Positions 32,347 to 44,361 of a DNA stretch of 64,000 nucleotides are shown piece by piece. The number at the start of each line of letters is the position of its first letter. The stretch's first letter is position 1. The notes under the pieces are model-generated. The model saw nothing but the letters and a program-made list of their open reading frames with translations, ran no database searches and was not told the origin of the DNA. Origin of the DNA: Beverwykella pulmonaria (Eukaryota > Ascomycota > Dothideomycetes > Pleosporales > Melanommataceae); NCBI GenBank assembly GCA_001599595.1, contig BCHH01000014.1, positions 522,355 through 586,354 on the forward strand. The letters run 5' to 3'. The translations under genes and the position numbers were made by a program.

Positions 32347-34080
32347 AACTATATAGCACTTCACCATCTACCGCGGTCGAAATCTTCTTACATCGTTGTC
32401 ACTTTCTTACTGATGATACCCTCGGCGCTACCACAACACACGTTCCTGCATTCGACATTTGCATATGCTAGAATCGGGCTCCGAAGATTATGGAGGCGTC
32501 TATGCACTTCCCGTTCATTGGGGTCTATCTTCACCTGGGACAATCCCAGAGCACTACACCCGCCCCTCTCGAGCAAACTGAGCACATATAGTCTCCTGGC
32601 TTTGCGTCCATTTAGCGCACACCGTCTTTGCTGGTCAGTAGACGGATGGCGTTTGCATCTAGAACATACCCCCATCTCCTTGCATAATTTATTTCGACTT
32701 ACTCACTCCGTACCATCATCCCTGGCGTCTTCGGAGTACCTTATTGAGCATAGCTGCTCTCACGAGACAAGATGGTCTTCTTGACCTCGTCCTCGGTTCG
32801 GCTTGGAGTTGTGGATCTCTTTTACGATTGCTTTTTCTCTAGTATCCACCGGTCATCAGGCAGCATGTTGCCTCCCCTTCATTTATGCCTTTTCGTCATT
32901 TTTTTCGGACTATGTTTATTTCTTACACATGCATGGACCCGGATCTCTTGGAAACGCTACTTTCCGGCTCAGGTTGCGCATCACCACTCAGCAATTTTCT
33001 TTAGCCTTCTTGTTTATATCCATGGCAAGCAGAAGCATGGGAGTGTAGCGTTGGGTGGTGTTAGGGAGCGAGTCGACGTTTTACTGTGGATGGGAGGATG
33101 ATAGATGAGTCATTGATGTCGATTGATGTTGATGAAGGCTTTGTGCGGGACTGATATTGTTATGCTCGGTTCATTTCTTGTTTTGCTCCTATGTCTGGGG
33201 ATCTTTCATTTATTGTTGCCAGTTTTTCTCTTATTTTGTTTTCCTTGCGCTCTTAGGATCTAGTCCAGGATGGACAATGTGGCATCCTATTTAATTGAAT
33301 TTCTTTATGAAATCTGATATTATTTGAAATTTATTCTCTTCTCACGGTGATGACCTTATCTAGTGATCGTTCTGGCTTTGACACTGTGCCCAGTGCCCCT
33401 TGCGAACAGCGCACAACTGGCTGAACAGAGCTCAGCTCCAGAGAGCCTGTTAGAGATAGGCTTTCTGAAAAGGGTAACACATTCTTAACACATTCTTACG
33501 GATAAATCATGGATCGATACTGAACCTTCCTGGCGTGGTCACTATCTCTCTTTGTTTATCTATGCATCACTTGTCCGTCTAAACTCCTCATCTGAATCGA
33601 TTCTCTGAGCACGCCCGCAGGGCACGTTGGTAAATAGGCGGATGTGTATGCACTTCTGACAGGCAGCCACTGCAGTGCCTCACTCGTCTTCGCTCCAGAT
33701 CGCGTACCACTAAACGTCATAACCATGGATAGATTAGAAATTCGATCTAAGATATGGACCTATCTTTGAACTTCGGCGGTTTAGAGGGGTTGTGAGTGTG
33801 GTGGGGGTTGCTACACAGATACGGGGCGTTTTGCCGGATGGGCTTGGCGGTTGGGCTGGGCTAATGCTGCGGCTTTGTGTTGCTATCGATATATCGGAGA
33901 CAATAGTGATTTATGGCTTCTGGACGCTTATCACGCTTGCGAGAATCCCTAGTTCCCGATCCTCACAAAACCAGCAGGACTTCCTGAGCCTGAAACCTCG
34001 CTGTTCATCCTCCATCAACATCATGTGGACGACACATACACATACGCGAAGCGGCCTCAATTATGGCCGCGTATATTTAT
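32347..34080. other. 3' flank of the bHLH gene, no recognised gene
   Basis: T-rich sequence (32770-33340) typical of fungal 3' UTR and downstream DNA. Short frames here show no domain. Confidence 0.45.
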
Positions 34081-34176
34081 ATAGTTCAGTTGATGTATGG
34101 TTCGGTTGATCTATGATTCGGCTGACCTATGATTCGGCTGACCTATGGTTCAGTTGATCTATGGTTCGGTTGAGAC
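34081..34176. repeat. Minisatellite, six 16-bp units
   Basis: Consensus ATGGTTCGGTTGATCT, units at 34081, 34097, 34113, 34129, 34145 and 34161. Units 3 and 4 are identical. Most differences between units are C/T or G/A (for example TTCGG/TTCAG and GGCTGACC/GGTTGATC). Confidence 0.85.
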
Positions 34177-35601
34177 GCCCGAACGCTGCTGTGATGTCGT
34201 TGCACTGCTTCTCCGTTGGGCTCCTGTGCGTATCCGAGATATTGCTCAACCTTTTTCCCTCAAGTTTTAGAGCGTTCCCCGCATTTCATACGCTATGTGA
34301 ACACGCTGTCTTGAGTTTGTAAGACTCGGGTAGGCTGTTAGAGCTTATGGAAGAGGTACAGATGTTCTGCGCGTCATCTTGGATAGCGGGCCGGAACTGC
34401 CATAGGTCACTCAGTGTATAATGACACGCATCCTAGAGACGAGGCTATGACTGATCCTCCAATAAATCTCCACAAATATCAGTCAAGATTGGTGTTGACA
34501 TCTACTACGCAACGGTTCCTCTTCATCCGTCCGTATAAACTCTATGCTCTACTATATACGATATATCACCACGGCACAGTACGCAGGCAATATCGATAAC
34601 GCACCATTTACACACATACACAGCATAGCACGGCCTCCCTACGCTCCCCCTCACGGCCGTATCTCCCACTCAACTCACTACCAACAACCCGTACATCTCC
34701 ATTCTCCCGGAACTTTCCATTTCACCCACACCACCCCTCCTCATTCCCATCATCTGCACCCTAGCACAGACCCCACCAAAATCTTCACATCCTCCACTAA
34801 GCCGCCCATCTGCCATAGGCGTCACCAAACATCCTAATCATCTGTCCTCTGTTATCCACCGGCAGTTTCAAGCCCGTCGTGCATATGGGCACATTGTAGC
34901 CGACTAGCCGCCGTAAGTGGCTCGGTTGCGAGCCGGCTTAGTGCCTGCTGTACGACGTCGCACCCAATCGTCCATCGATCGGTTGATCTATTCTTGATCT
35001 GCAAGTTTGGGTCATCTATATCTCAATGACTAGTTGCGACAAGTGCAGATTATGAGAGTTACTATGTTAAGTAAATGAAGGGATAGGTATGTGAAGAGAA
35101 ACGAGATACGGGCTATGCAATAATGGAGTCTCTTAAGAAATATATTTGAACCGCTCCGTCTTTCTGAGGATGTCTGCGGGGCCCTGTAGCTCATCCCTTT
35201 GCTATCGTGCTTGTACTGCCTCTGAGCTATTGAGGTGTGGCGTGACCTGCATTATCTTCTCAAGTTGCCACCCTGACCTGTCTTTCCCCTTTGCCCACTC
35301 TGCATCCGCTTTCTCCCAACACTCCACCCCTTTAATTCCAATTCTTTATCTCGCCCATGCCTTGTTGGAGTTGAGACAGGTAAACGCTGTAGGGCTTCGT
35401 GTAATGTAACCTGTCAAATCTGCAGCCTCCTCTAATCCCCCCCTTGCATGTACATACAGGGCACGAATATGCCAGCTGGTGCAATGAGAGCGTGAGCAGG
35501 AAAGAGTTGGATGTGAAGTGGGCGTCTGCTCGGTTATTCGGCAGCAGCCGAACCGGTAACCGGGACTCAAGACCCTTCATTCCAATGACACATTAACCTA
35601 T
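34177..35601. other. Intergenic, no recognised gene
   Basis: CA- and C-rich stretch at 34600-34830, otherwise mixed. The 3' UTR of COX19 should lie at the right edge. No supported coding region. Confidence 0.4.
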
Positions 35602-36613
35602 CTAGGACGTATGTGGCTTATCTTGCATTTGAGGTTGTGGTTGCTGTCGCGGTTGGGTTGCAGTTGCAGCATCGAGGGCTTGCGAGGCAGCATCGGAGTC
35701 ATGGCCATCGCCGAAGCCTAGATTCTTGAAAGAATCCGGGGCCATAAGGTTCCTATTGTCACGTTAATGCAGTCATTATAATAGTGCTCGGGAATGGTGA
35801 GCCCTGTTTGGCAGAAAACGAGACGGTTTGGCAAAAGGAAGTGGGAAAGCGGGGAATGTTGGAGGCGCTGAGGGATATGAAGACGGGAAAGCCATCGGAG
35901 CGATGTGGGATGTGACTGTCTGATAGATTGGGTCGATGTGGCTGGGTGCCGCGTTTCAGATCTTGATAAGAGGAGTGGATGGTGCAGAATCTCCTCCCTT
36001 GCTTCCACAGCAGATCCCCCACCCTTCAATATCCCCAAAGCGTCCCGAATACCCAGTCCAGCTCACTTTGACAGGACGATGTCACAAGATGGCTGTCCTC
36101 CTTGCTAAAATGATTGGGAAGGAAGTGGCCTGAGACCGAGAAGGGGGATGTGGAAGTGGAGTCTGTAGGCTGGGTAGGTTCAATAAAGGAAATGTCTGGC
36201 ACATACCGGTCCATCCGGCATGACAGGTAAGATTTGGACAAGTTGCGACATTCAGGGTCATTGGTGCCGCGATGCGATCGCAGGCATTTGAGATAGGATG
36301 CCATGATAGACTTGCATTCGCCTGAAATGATGGGTCAGCTGCTGGATGGGGTGGAGGTGGTGGTCTAGGGCAATGGTCGAGCGTTGCATCGAACGGATGG
36401 GAGGACTGATGGGTAAAGACTCACCGTCATGGTCGAGGGGGAATGAGCCGCGCTCGGGTCTATATAGGGTCATAAATCAGTTACAGTACACGAAGATGAG
36501 TTTCCTCGATATTGCCATGCAAAAAACCCATTTGGAAGAAGGTCCGCAGAAAAAACGTACGGTGTTGGCTTTGTGTAATTCTGAAGCCCCCCCGGGCCGC
36601 CAAAGGAACTCAT
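35602..36613 (-). CDS. COX19: Cytochrome c oxidase assembly protein COX19
   Basis: Four exons: 36561-36613, 36425-36459, 36207-36321 and 35602-35752, with consistent phases, giving 117 residues. The protein begins MSSFGGPGGLQNYTKP, then PPERGSFPLDHDGECK. It has the twin CX9C motif: C32-x9-C42 and C54-x9-C64, inside KCLRSHRGTNDPECRNLSKS. Such proteins fold by disulfide formation in the mitochondrial intermembrane space, and COX19 helps deliver copper for cytochrome c oxidase assembly. The C-terminal tail (about 30 residues, Q/P-rich) is longer than in yeast COX19. The last intron (35753-36206) is 454 nt. None of the exons is long enough to stand out alone, so the gene is easy to miss. Confidence 0.93.
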
Positions 36614-38256
36614 AATAGTAGAACCGGTGACTAAGAGACTTCGAGCTAGCTGATCGAGTGTTTCTTGCCGTGACGCAAACGCAATTGCAGGGTGATTGGT
36701 GGTGATGTTCTTATGCTCGAGTGGAGTGAGCTTGAAATAAAGATGGTGTGGATCGTGGTCTGTGCGGACAGTTGGCGTCTACTAAAGATCCTTGCCAATT
36801 CAACTTCAGACCTACCGCACTTCAACACCACGGCCAATGTTCCTCCACTGCACCACCTGTCATTGCATTTGTAGCCCCCAGCCCTATTTTACAGTGAGGA
36901 AATTATATTCTTAAATATGTCACCAAGTTGCAAACCAATAACAGTAAGTTATTTCTACTGAGAACAAGGTCGCTTCCGCAAGACTTCTTTGGTTATATTC
37001 ACAACTTCATCATAGACGTATACAGTATAAATCCTATTCCCTTTTAGAAGAGATATTTTTACAAATTCCCACAAATCGAAGTTAATCTTCGACAACAATG
37101 GTCAAACCCCACTAAACTTCCAAGCACTCGACCTCCCGAGACGCTATTCTCCGGCACGCTTTCCAACTCTCCAACATCGACAAATTCTGCGCTGAGCAAG
37201 CTTATTTGGCCAAGCAGCCTGATAACGCTTCCGCATGCACGCCTTAGAAAAAAAAAAGGACAAATGAGCCGCGCTGTGCGAAGTTGGCTGCGAATCTTAG
37301 GATCAGGAAAACGGATATGGGCTTGAATCTGAAGAAGAAAGAGAAGTTGGAAAAGCATTTTAAGGTCTCGAAGGAAACTCACGAAGACAATCCGGAGTTT
37401 CAAAGTTTTGTGATGGGGAAGGTGGAAAATATGGAGGAGTAGGATGACGAGGAGGATGAACAGGATTTCATACGCGAAGAGATCTAGAATAACTCTGCTA
37501 GGGGTATTCTTGACGGAGCGAAATCGTGGGGAGGACACGCTGGGAATAAAGGGGAATAGAAGGCTTCTATCATATGTCGAGTTTCCAAATGGATCTACAA
37601 ATGTGTAAAAGGGACCATCGGGGACGGAGCAATTCTGTACCTTTATTTCTCGCGACACGCTTCCGCCTGTCCAATGTATTCGGCATCGATGGTGACGGTA
37701 GATGAGAAATCGGGACAGGTACCTCCACATTCCAAACTCTAGACCGCCATCTTTGTATGGCACTTTTTTTTGAGATTTTGTCCCTGCTTTGGTGTTTGAT
37801 CGCCGGCGTCGTAGCAGTGGAAAGGTGTTGTTTCTATGGTACTCGTTACAAGCAACTGTGTGCGATTCAACGTTCAACTCCGATTTCGATCCTCATGAAC
37901 TTCAAAGCCATGATTTATCAAGGCCGTGCAGCAAACTGTTCCTACCTTTGTGCCGATTGGTAAACGACGTGAATTTAGAAGCTAGTTAAACAGATGAACT
38001 CACAACTACTTTACCTTATCGTATCCGGCATAAGCAACTAGGTTCCTATAAACGCCCACGCGGCTCCGTCCTTGAGACAGGGGATTTTCTATAAAAACAT
38101 TCAAAGCTAGGCGAATCGGGAGCACCTTTGTGGTGAATTACATTTCTTGGCAGGGACGGATCGGGCAACTAGCTTCAGTCGGGCCCAAGCTTCATCCCAA
38201 CCACCACCTCTCGAACCTACAGAGCAATATCCAGGCCCCGTTCCTGACACGCAATC
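36614..38256. other. Intergenic between divergent COX19 and THO-subunit genes
   Basis: About 1.6 kb. A minus-strand open frame (37059-37877) contains hydrophobic stretches but no recognisable domain and no good start; I do not call it a gene. Confidence 0.4.
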
Positions 38257-39303
38257 ATGGCTCCTCCGGCACGCGCGCGATCGCTCCCAAAATTGTCCTT
38301 CTCCCCAACCTTCTCCAAGCTCAAAACATCGGCCTACGTAGACATCCTCCGACCCAACGCGCCCGTCTCATCCTCCCACTTCATCCGCACGCTCTCCTGG
38401 AATGCACCCGGCACATTCATCGCGACCGGGGCGGCGGACCGCACGCTACGAATCTGGAACCCAGAGAAGCCCAACGTTAAGAACTCGACCGAGCTGCGCG
38501 CCCAGGGAGTAAGCGGCCCGGTGTCGCTGGAGCGCGTCGCGTTCCACCCAATCAACGAGAACGAGCTGGCGAGCTGTAGCACGGATGGCTTCGTGCGATT
38601 CTGGGACGTACGGTCAAAGGCCAGCGTTGGTGAGGTTAGGGTGGGCGAACAGCCGTTCACGCTGTCATGGAGGCCCGATGGGACGGAGATCGTGGCGGGC
38701 AGGAAGGTGAGATTGGGATGAAGCGGAGGATATGTAGGGCACAGGGCTCACCAAGTGCAGGACAACACGCTCGTGCAAATTGACCGAGCGGCGCTGAAGG
38801 TCATCTCTGAACACCGCCAGAACGTGCAAACCAATCAAACCGCCTTTGACTGGTCCGGCACCCGCCTTTTTCTCACCAACGGTGACGGCTGCGTCAAGAT
38901 CATGCAGTACCCTTCCTTCGAGACGGAAATTACGCTCACGGCGCACACATCCTCATGTTTCGCGGTCACTATGTCGCCCAGCGGTGAATATATGGCGGCG
39001 GGAGGAGGCGACGCGCTGGTGTCGTTTTGGGACACGCAGGAGTGGATCTGCGTGCGCACGCTGAATATGACGGAAGGACCGGTAAAGAGCGTGGATTTCT
39101 CCTTCGACGGCAGCTACGTGGCGGCTGGCGCGGACGATCGCGAGGAGAAGAAGCTCCAAATTGCACACGTGGAGACTGGCGAGTACGTGCATAGCATTGA
39201 CCTCCTCCAACCGGCAGCCCATGTGGCATGGCATCCGTGCAAATACGTGCTGGCATACTCGGCGGACAGCGCGGGATTGAAGATTGTGGGTGGCATCAGT
39301 TGA
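38257..39303 (+). CDS. THOC3: THO complex WD40 subunit (THOC3/Tex1-like)
   Basis: Exons 38257-38706 and 38761-39303, joined across a 54-nt GTGAGA...CAG intron, give 330 residues. At least five WD40-type repeats are visible: FIATGAADRTLRIWN, LASCSTDGFVRFWDVR, RLFLTNGDGCVKIMQYPS, YMAAGGGDALVSFWDTQE and YVAAGADDREEKKLQIAHVE. Length and repeat content fit THOC3/Tex1, which belongs to the THO/TREX complex that couples transcription to mRNA export in the nucleus. The short basic N-terminus (MAPPARARSLPKLSF) precedes the propeller. The last blade is slightly short, and a missed terminal exon is possible, but the stop at 39301-39303 fits family length. Confidence 0.85.
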
Positions 39304-39711
39304 GCAGGTCAAAAAAGTCAAGGCGTTCGGGTTTTGGGCCTAGCAAGATACCCCTTCCTTTTGCCCCTTCCTTTTGGGTGGTCTTTTATGTCAATGGGAT
39401 CAGGATATTCCGCCGTAGTATATTCTCCGTTGCTGAAAGGCATCCATGCCTGTGTTTCTTCGCTTGACATTGAGTCTCCTCATCATTGTCAACGTCTTTG
39501 CCGACTATTTCCTTCATCTCGCCCGCATACTGCAAAGTTTGAACTCGAAACACACACATATCCCTCGGCATCGCTCGGCCTATGACGCACTATCCTTCAG
39601 GAACGGTCTTAGTTTCGGGAAAGAACACTCCGATTACGACATTCCGCCTCCAAGAATCACAATCCTTTCCTCTTCAGCACCACTTCAAGGTTTAACAACA
39701 AGTACGCAAAT
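39304..39711. other. Intergenic, 3' flank of the THO subunit and promoter of the SDR gene
   Basis: The genes run in the same direction. Pyrimidine-rich sequence occurs around 39340-39380 and 39660-39690. No coding evidence. Confidence 0.45.
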
Positions 39712-40783
39712 ATGGACGTCCAAGCACCCCTCAATCCCACAGCCCTCTTCTCGGCGAAAGGATTAGTAGTCGTAATTACCGGCGGCGGCAGCGGTACGCA
39801 TTTTCGACTCCATAGCTGCCCCACTACCCCACTACCCCATATAGACATTTCCGTCCTCTCATACGTTCAAGAAAAGTAGCCTCCAAAACTCACAATGACC
39901 AGGAATCGGCCTCGCCCTCGCCTCCGCGCTTTACCAAAATAACGCCTCCAAAATCTACCTCCTAGGCCGCCGCACTGGCACCCTCGAAGCCGGCATCAAA
40001 ACGCTCGAAAGTTCGCCGTCGGCCCCTAAAAACGCCTCCTCTGTCCTCTCCGCTATATCCTGCGATGTCACATCTACATCGTCCATCGACGCTACCGTGG
40101 CCCAGATCACCAAAGAGACAGGCTATGTCGATGTGCTGATAAACAATGCTGGAGTCACGGGTCCGGCGAACGGGACCGCGCTGTACAAAGCAGAGAGCAT
40201 AGACGAGCTGCGCGACACGATGCTAAAGGACTGGGAGGGATGGGAGGCCTGCATGGCGATCAACACGCAGTCCATCGTCGGTGTGTCTGCGGCGTTCCTT
40301 CCGCTTCTCGAGGCTGCAAATACGCGCCGTGGATGGGCGAGGGGGAAAGTCGAGGGCACGGGGAATCCGCGGAAACAGGATACGTCTGTTCTCGAGGGCT
40401 TGGGGATTGATGCGGATGACGACCGCCTCGCGCACATCATCACCGTTGCCAGCGTGGCCTCCTTCATGCGGCAAAGCACCGCGGGGCTCGCGTACAATGC
40501 GAGTAAAGCGGGTGCTGCACATTTAGGCAAGATGCTTGCATCGGTCTTCGCACCTTGGGGGATTAGAAGTAATGTTGTGTGTCCTGGTCCGTACCCGAGT
40601 GAGATGACGGCGGGTGGCGATGGAAAGTATGGAACGAATCAGGTGCCGCAGGGCAGGATGGGGAACGTGAATGATCTTGCGGGGCTGGCACTGTTTTTGG
40701 TCGGGAAAGGGGGCGCGTATGCGAATGGGACGGTGCAGGTCACTGATGGGGGGAGGTTGAGTGTTTTCCCGAGTACTTATTAG
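39712..40783 (+). CDS. Short-chain dehydrogenase/reductase (SDR)
   Basis: Exons 39712-39793 and 39903-40783, intron of 109 nt (GTACGC...CAG), 320 residues. Joining the exons restores the Rossmann dinucleotide-binding motif TGGGSGIG (residues 23-30). Other classical SDR marks are NNAG (108-111), the catalytic Tyr225 and Lys229 in AYNASKAG, a serine upstream in VASVASF, and the PG motif after the active site (NVVCPGPYPSEM). It is a classical NAD(P)H-dependent oxidoreductase. Substrate is unknown; the C-terminal layout resembles fungal RhlG-like and general secondary-metabolism SDRs. No pathway genes adjoin it. Confidence 0.9.
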
Positions 40784-41305
40784 CGAGAGCGAAAGTCTTG
40801 GGCGAGGGTTAGAGTTTAAGACGGGGACGGGCAATACTCATAGCCATCATAAGAAGCACGTGAAGGGGATGGCGTATGAGTAAGCATGTTAGGGTCACAG
40901 AGCTTTTACACCATAGATGGAGAGGTGAATCGAATGTTGAAGCCACCAAAATAAGTGATGAGCTCCGATCATCATCTCAGGATAAAGGATATTCGCATTT
41001 CGAATACAAGACACGCAATAGCCCTCCGCCGTTTAAACAAGACTAGGCATGATACCTAGAAAAAGAACACAATCACATTTACCCAATGATGTTGTGTGGA
41101 AGCCAAATGACACTGGTGATGATGATGGTGACGTCACTGCTATGTGCGACCTCTCGATATATATTTGAAGAGAGACACATGAAGTCGCCTCCCTCCAACT
41201 AAAACGACAACAAAGCACATCGGCCAGCTCCCAAATAAGCCCATCTCAACAATACAAACTTGAAGGCACACCTTCTCTACATCCCAACTCCATCCATCAC
41301 TCAAC
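40784..41305. other. Intergenic, promoter of the CsbD/Hmp1-like gene
   Basis: No coding evidence. A GATGATGATGGTGACGTCAC stretch near 41115 contains a TGACGTCA (CRE/ATF-type) palindrome about 175 bp upstream of the next start codon. Confidence 0.45.
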
Positions 41306-41701
41306 ATGTCCTCAGAGCAGAACCAAAATGCACCAGGCCTCATCGCCAGCCACGCGCAATACGTCAAAGGAGCCGCCGAGGTACCTGTTCCCCTGCTCAA
41401 ACCCCCTTTCCTCTCCATCTAACACAATACGCTCAACTAACCACACCCGTAGGAGACAATCGGCAACATAACTAGCTCGCACCCGTGGAAGAAGTCTGGT
41501 GTGCAAGACAAGACGGCAGCCGTCGACGCGATGAAGAAGGCGGGCGAGGCGCGTGACGCAAGCAAACAGGGTTACGGTGGCGTAGAGGAGAAACTAGGGA
41601 GTCTGGTGGGGTGCGAGGGAATGCAGAAGGAGGGTGCAGAGAGTAAGGATATGAGCGAGGGGGCGAGGACGAAGAGGGAGTTGGGTGAGAATGCTATCTA
41701 G
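41306..41701 (+). CDS. CsbD-like / Hmp1-like small stress-type protein
   Basis: Exons 41306-41380 and 41453-41701 joined across a 72-nt intron (GTACCT...TAG), 107 residues. The sequence is hydrophilic and helix-prone: SHAQYVKGAAEETIGNI, HPWKKSGVQDKTAAVDAMKK, GYGGVEEKLGSLVGCEGMQK. This pattern matches small fungal proteins annotated as CsbD-like or as relatives of Ustilago Hmp1 (cruciform/mismatch DNA-binding). Their role is not well fixed; many are abundant and stress-induced. A TGACGTCA site upstream would fit stress control. There are no signal or membrane segments. The gene converges with NPR3, whose stop lies 131 bp away. Confidence 0.75.
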
Positions 41702-41832
41702 AACAGTATGTAAGCTATTGTATCGAGTATAGTATACTCTACTATATTATGTAACCCGCTTTTGATAAATAGGGTATCACGGCCCATTTCCATCGCCAGC
41801 CAATATTCTCCAACCTCCTCCAATCCACCCAC
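41702..41832. other. Short convergent intergenic region
   Basis: 131 bp separate the stops of two convergent genes, so their 3' UTRs probably overlap. AT-rich with TATTATGTAA at 41744. Confidence 0.4.
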
Positions 41833-44361
41833 CTACCAGTGCCGCACAACAACCAACCACCCCGCCTCCCTAACCCCCGCAACCAGCGCAGCAACCCTCT
41901 TCCGCTTCAACCCCTCCCTAGCCCCGACGTCCTCGAGCGCATGTTTCCCATCCAAATGCCTCAGCAGCATCGACCAATGGTCTCTGAGCTCCGCATCTTC
42001 AAACGACTGCCCGATTTTCTCTAGCCACCGCGCCTCTATGGAGTTTGCTTTCTGTGGCGAGAGAACAAGGCTGGGTATGTAGCTCTGCGGGGACGGTGGC
42101 GGGGAGGGCGGGCCGGGCCCGGGGCCTATAGAGGGGGATGTGGGCGAGAAGGTTGATGGGGGACGGGACGGTGATGTAGTTTTTAGATGAAGAGGCGACG
42201 GACGGTGCGGTTTCGTCTGCTGTGAAGTGATCTGAGATGGAGAAGCTGGTCGCACAGACGACAGCGGGATCGCAGTGCGGTTGCTACTCGTGCTCCCCGC
42301 GTCTGAGGACGGTCGCGCCGGCGAGCCTCGCCACCCATGCCCCGTCCGTGGCGACAAAGCCGTACTTGCGTCCATGTTCTCATCCTCTGCATCCCGTCTC
42401 CCAGAACGACGCAGCGGCGTCGACGGTCGTCCTGCTGAAAGAAAACTCGAGCGTTTATCCGAAAACATGGACTCGGTCAGGGAATCGGTATCTGAAGCTT
42501 CACGACGCGTGTCTTCGGCTTTCTTGAGGAGGGCCTCGCGCTCCATTTCCTGCGCGACGGTGGCTTTGATTTCGGCAGTGACGCGCACCCAGGCGAAGGT
42601 CCGCAGTTGGGTTACCCAGCCGCCGCGCATCAGCCATGCGAGGATCTCCATGTACGCTTCGCGGTGCTCGTTGGTGGGAATTAAGTTGCGGAATGGCCGG
42701 GGTGTGCCGGAGAGCATGCTGAGGATTTTGGGGAGAGAGGGGAGTGTGGGGAAGCGGGAGGCGTAGGAGGGGATTGCAGCTTGTAGGGCGGACATGTCTG
42801 CGTTGGGGGAGACAATGTATGTATCTCGGGGGTGGAGTGGCGCGATCAATCGTGCTCGACGCCAGTAGACGAGATCGCGGGCTATGTACTCCATGTCCTG
42901 TGCTAGGATGTTGTGCTTGACGGAAATCTTTTGAAGAGATTTGGTCGGGGTGATTGCTCGAATGTAAAATGCTAATGCTGTCGCGTTGCCCCTTGCATCT
43001 CCTTCCAACTCCTTGACAAGAGTCTCTGCATCTTCTAGGAGTAGGAGTGCTGCGTGCTGCGTCATTGGCGCATCATTGTTGTCGTCAATCACGACGTTTG
43101 AGGTTGTGAGCCAGAGACCTGGCATCTGAGGTTCCAGAGCGCTGGGAAGATATGGGATAGAGTCCTGTTGCGGGATCTGGAACGAGGTGCTGAAGGTTGC
43201 GTCAAAGTGGACGTGGGCAATTTTATCGTTGGAGATGGCGTCGAACATGATAGCAATGGACTTTGCGAGGAGCGATGTGCTAATAATCTTGCGCCATGTG
43301 GCCGATACAGACTCATTGTTTTCCTTCGCCCTCTGCTTGATGTCAAAGATGTTCTTGGACTCCTTCCAGACGTACTGCGACCGTGCTTGCTCGTACTTGA
43401 GCGCTTTCGCATACTTCCTTGCGACGTTGTCGTACATCTCTTGCACCCTTAGTTGATATTCCAGAGCGGGCGGGTTCAATACGAACACCACATTAAACAT
43501 AGTCATGTCGGGCGTATTAGCATGGTCCGTGGTCGAGTTGCTGCGTGTATCTGATCCGGCTTCAGAAACCGCTCCAGAAGCGGCACCAGACATCAGGCCG
43601 TGTCCGTAGCCGGGCTCGAAACCTTGGGGGTAGTCGAATGGCTCCATGACTGTGCTACCACTTCCCTTAACTTTAGACTTGCTAACTTCAACGCCCTCTT
43701 GGGTCGTGAAGTTTGCTAGCAGATTAGCGTCCATAGCCTTTTCTTTCTTCTTCCGTCGACCCTTCTTCCACAGCCCATCTTCCCTCACGTAAATGGGCGC
43801 ACCGACAAACACAATGTTCTCCACCCCAAGCTCGAATCGTCGCTTATTAAAAGCCTTGCTTGGACTAAGCATCTTCTGCAGCACATCGACCTTGAATCCA
43901 AGTACCGTGTTCCAATCGTAGTCGCCACCTATATCTTTCCCGTCGCCATTCTCTTCTCTATTCCCATTGCCATTGCCATCTGCATCTGTATCTTCTTCAT
44001 GGATGTTCTCCTGTCTGCCCCACGCGCCTGCACCACCCGGCCGATACTTCTCGCGATCTCGATGGCTTGTGCTCGTTCGACCCGATCCCCTCCCTCCGCT
44101 TGTCCGGCTGCCTACTTCGATATCATCATCGCCGCCTTCGTTCTCGGTGCTGCTGTCCCAGTCACTGCTCGAGCTGTGCGAGTCGGCACTCCCAGTGGAG
44201 GTTTGATTGCCGTACCACGCCGGCACTCTATTGGCAGGGAGCGCGGCGGCGGAGGGAGAGAGCGGAGGGTAGTGGAAGACGAGGCAGGGTCCGAGCGAGC
44301 GCGATTTTGTCACAAGGAGTACCGCGTGGAGGTTCGACGCAGGTGGAAGCGGAAGCGACAT
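41833..44361 (-). CDS. NPR3: NPR3 (nitrogen permease regulator 3-like, GATOR1/SEACIT subunit)
   Basis: Single exon of 842 residues. The N-terminal LHAVLLVTKSRSLGPCLVFH fits the start of NPR3, followed by an acidic/Ser insertion. Then come VLGFKVDVLQKMLSPSKAFN, FELGVENIVFVGAPIYVRED and MFNVVFVLNPPALEYQLRVQ, hallmark blocks of the longin-like half. The middle (ISVKHNILAQDMEYIARDLV; RFPTLPSLPKILSMLSGTP) is also typical. Near 560-640 is the HREAYMEILAWLMRGGWVTQ winged-helix segment. The C-terminus ends with a helical block after a long Ser/Pro-rich disordered linker (about 640-760). In yeast, NPR3 with NPR2 and IML1 inhibits TORC1 when amino acids run short, acting at the vacuole. The ATG at 44361 starts a good N-terminus. 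Confidence 0.93.
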   Translation of the reverse strand: MSLPLPPASNLHAVLLVTKSRSLGPCLVFHYPPLSPSAAALPANRVPAWYGNQTSTGSADSHSSSSDWDSSTENEGGDDDIEVGSRTSGGRGSGRTSTSHRDREKYRPGGAGAWGRQENIHEEDTDADGNGNGNREENGDGKDIGGDYDWNTVLGFKVDVLQKMLSPSKAFNKRRFELGVENIVFVGAPIYVREDGLWKKGRRKKKEKAMDANLLANFTTQEGVEVSKSKVKGSGSTVMEPFDYPQGFEPGYGHGLMSGAASGAVSEAGSDTRSNSTTDHANTPDMTMFNVVFVLNPPALEYQLRVQEMYDNVARKYAKALKYEQARSQYVWKESKNIFDIKQRAKENNESVSATWRKIISTSLLAKSIAIMFDAISNDKIAHVHFDATFSTSFQIPQQDSIPYLPSALEPQMPGLWLTTSNVVIDDNNDAPMTQHAALLLLEDAETLVKELEGDARGNATALAFYIRAITPTKSLQKISVKHNILAQDMEYIARDLVYWRRARLIAPLHPRDTYIVSPNADMSALQAAIPSYASRFPTLPSLPKILSMLSGTPRPFRNLIPTNEHREAYMEILAWLMRGGWVTQLRTFAWVRVTAEIKATVAQEMEREALLKKAEDTRREASDTDSLTESMFSDKRSSFLSAGRPSTPLRRSGRRDAEDENMDASTALSPRTGHGWRGSPARPSSDAGSTSSNRTAIPLSSVRPASPSQITSQQTKPHRPSPLHLKTTSPSRPPSTFSPTSPSIGPGPGPPSPPPSPQSYIPSLVLSPQKANSIEARWLEKIGQSFEDAELRDHWSMLLRHLDGKHALEDVGAREGLKRKRVAALVAGVREAGWLVVVRHW

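Noticed and set aside
37059..37877. Minus-strand open frame of 272 codons with hydrophobic stretches
   Set aside because: It begins with TTG; the first ATG is at 37730. No domain or family pattern, composition like translated AT-rich spacer, and no neighbour that supports it.
43089..43456. Open frames on both strands inside NPR3
   Set aside because: They are shadows of the NPR3 coding sequence in other frames and lack any domain.
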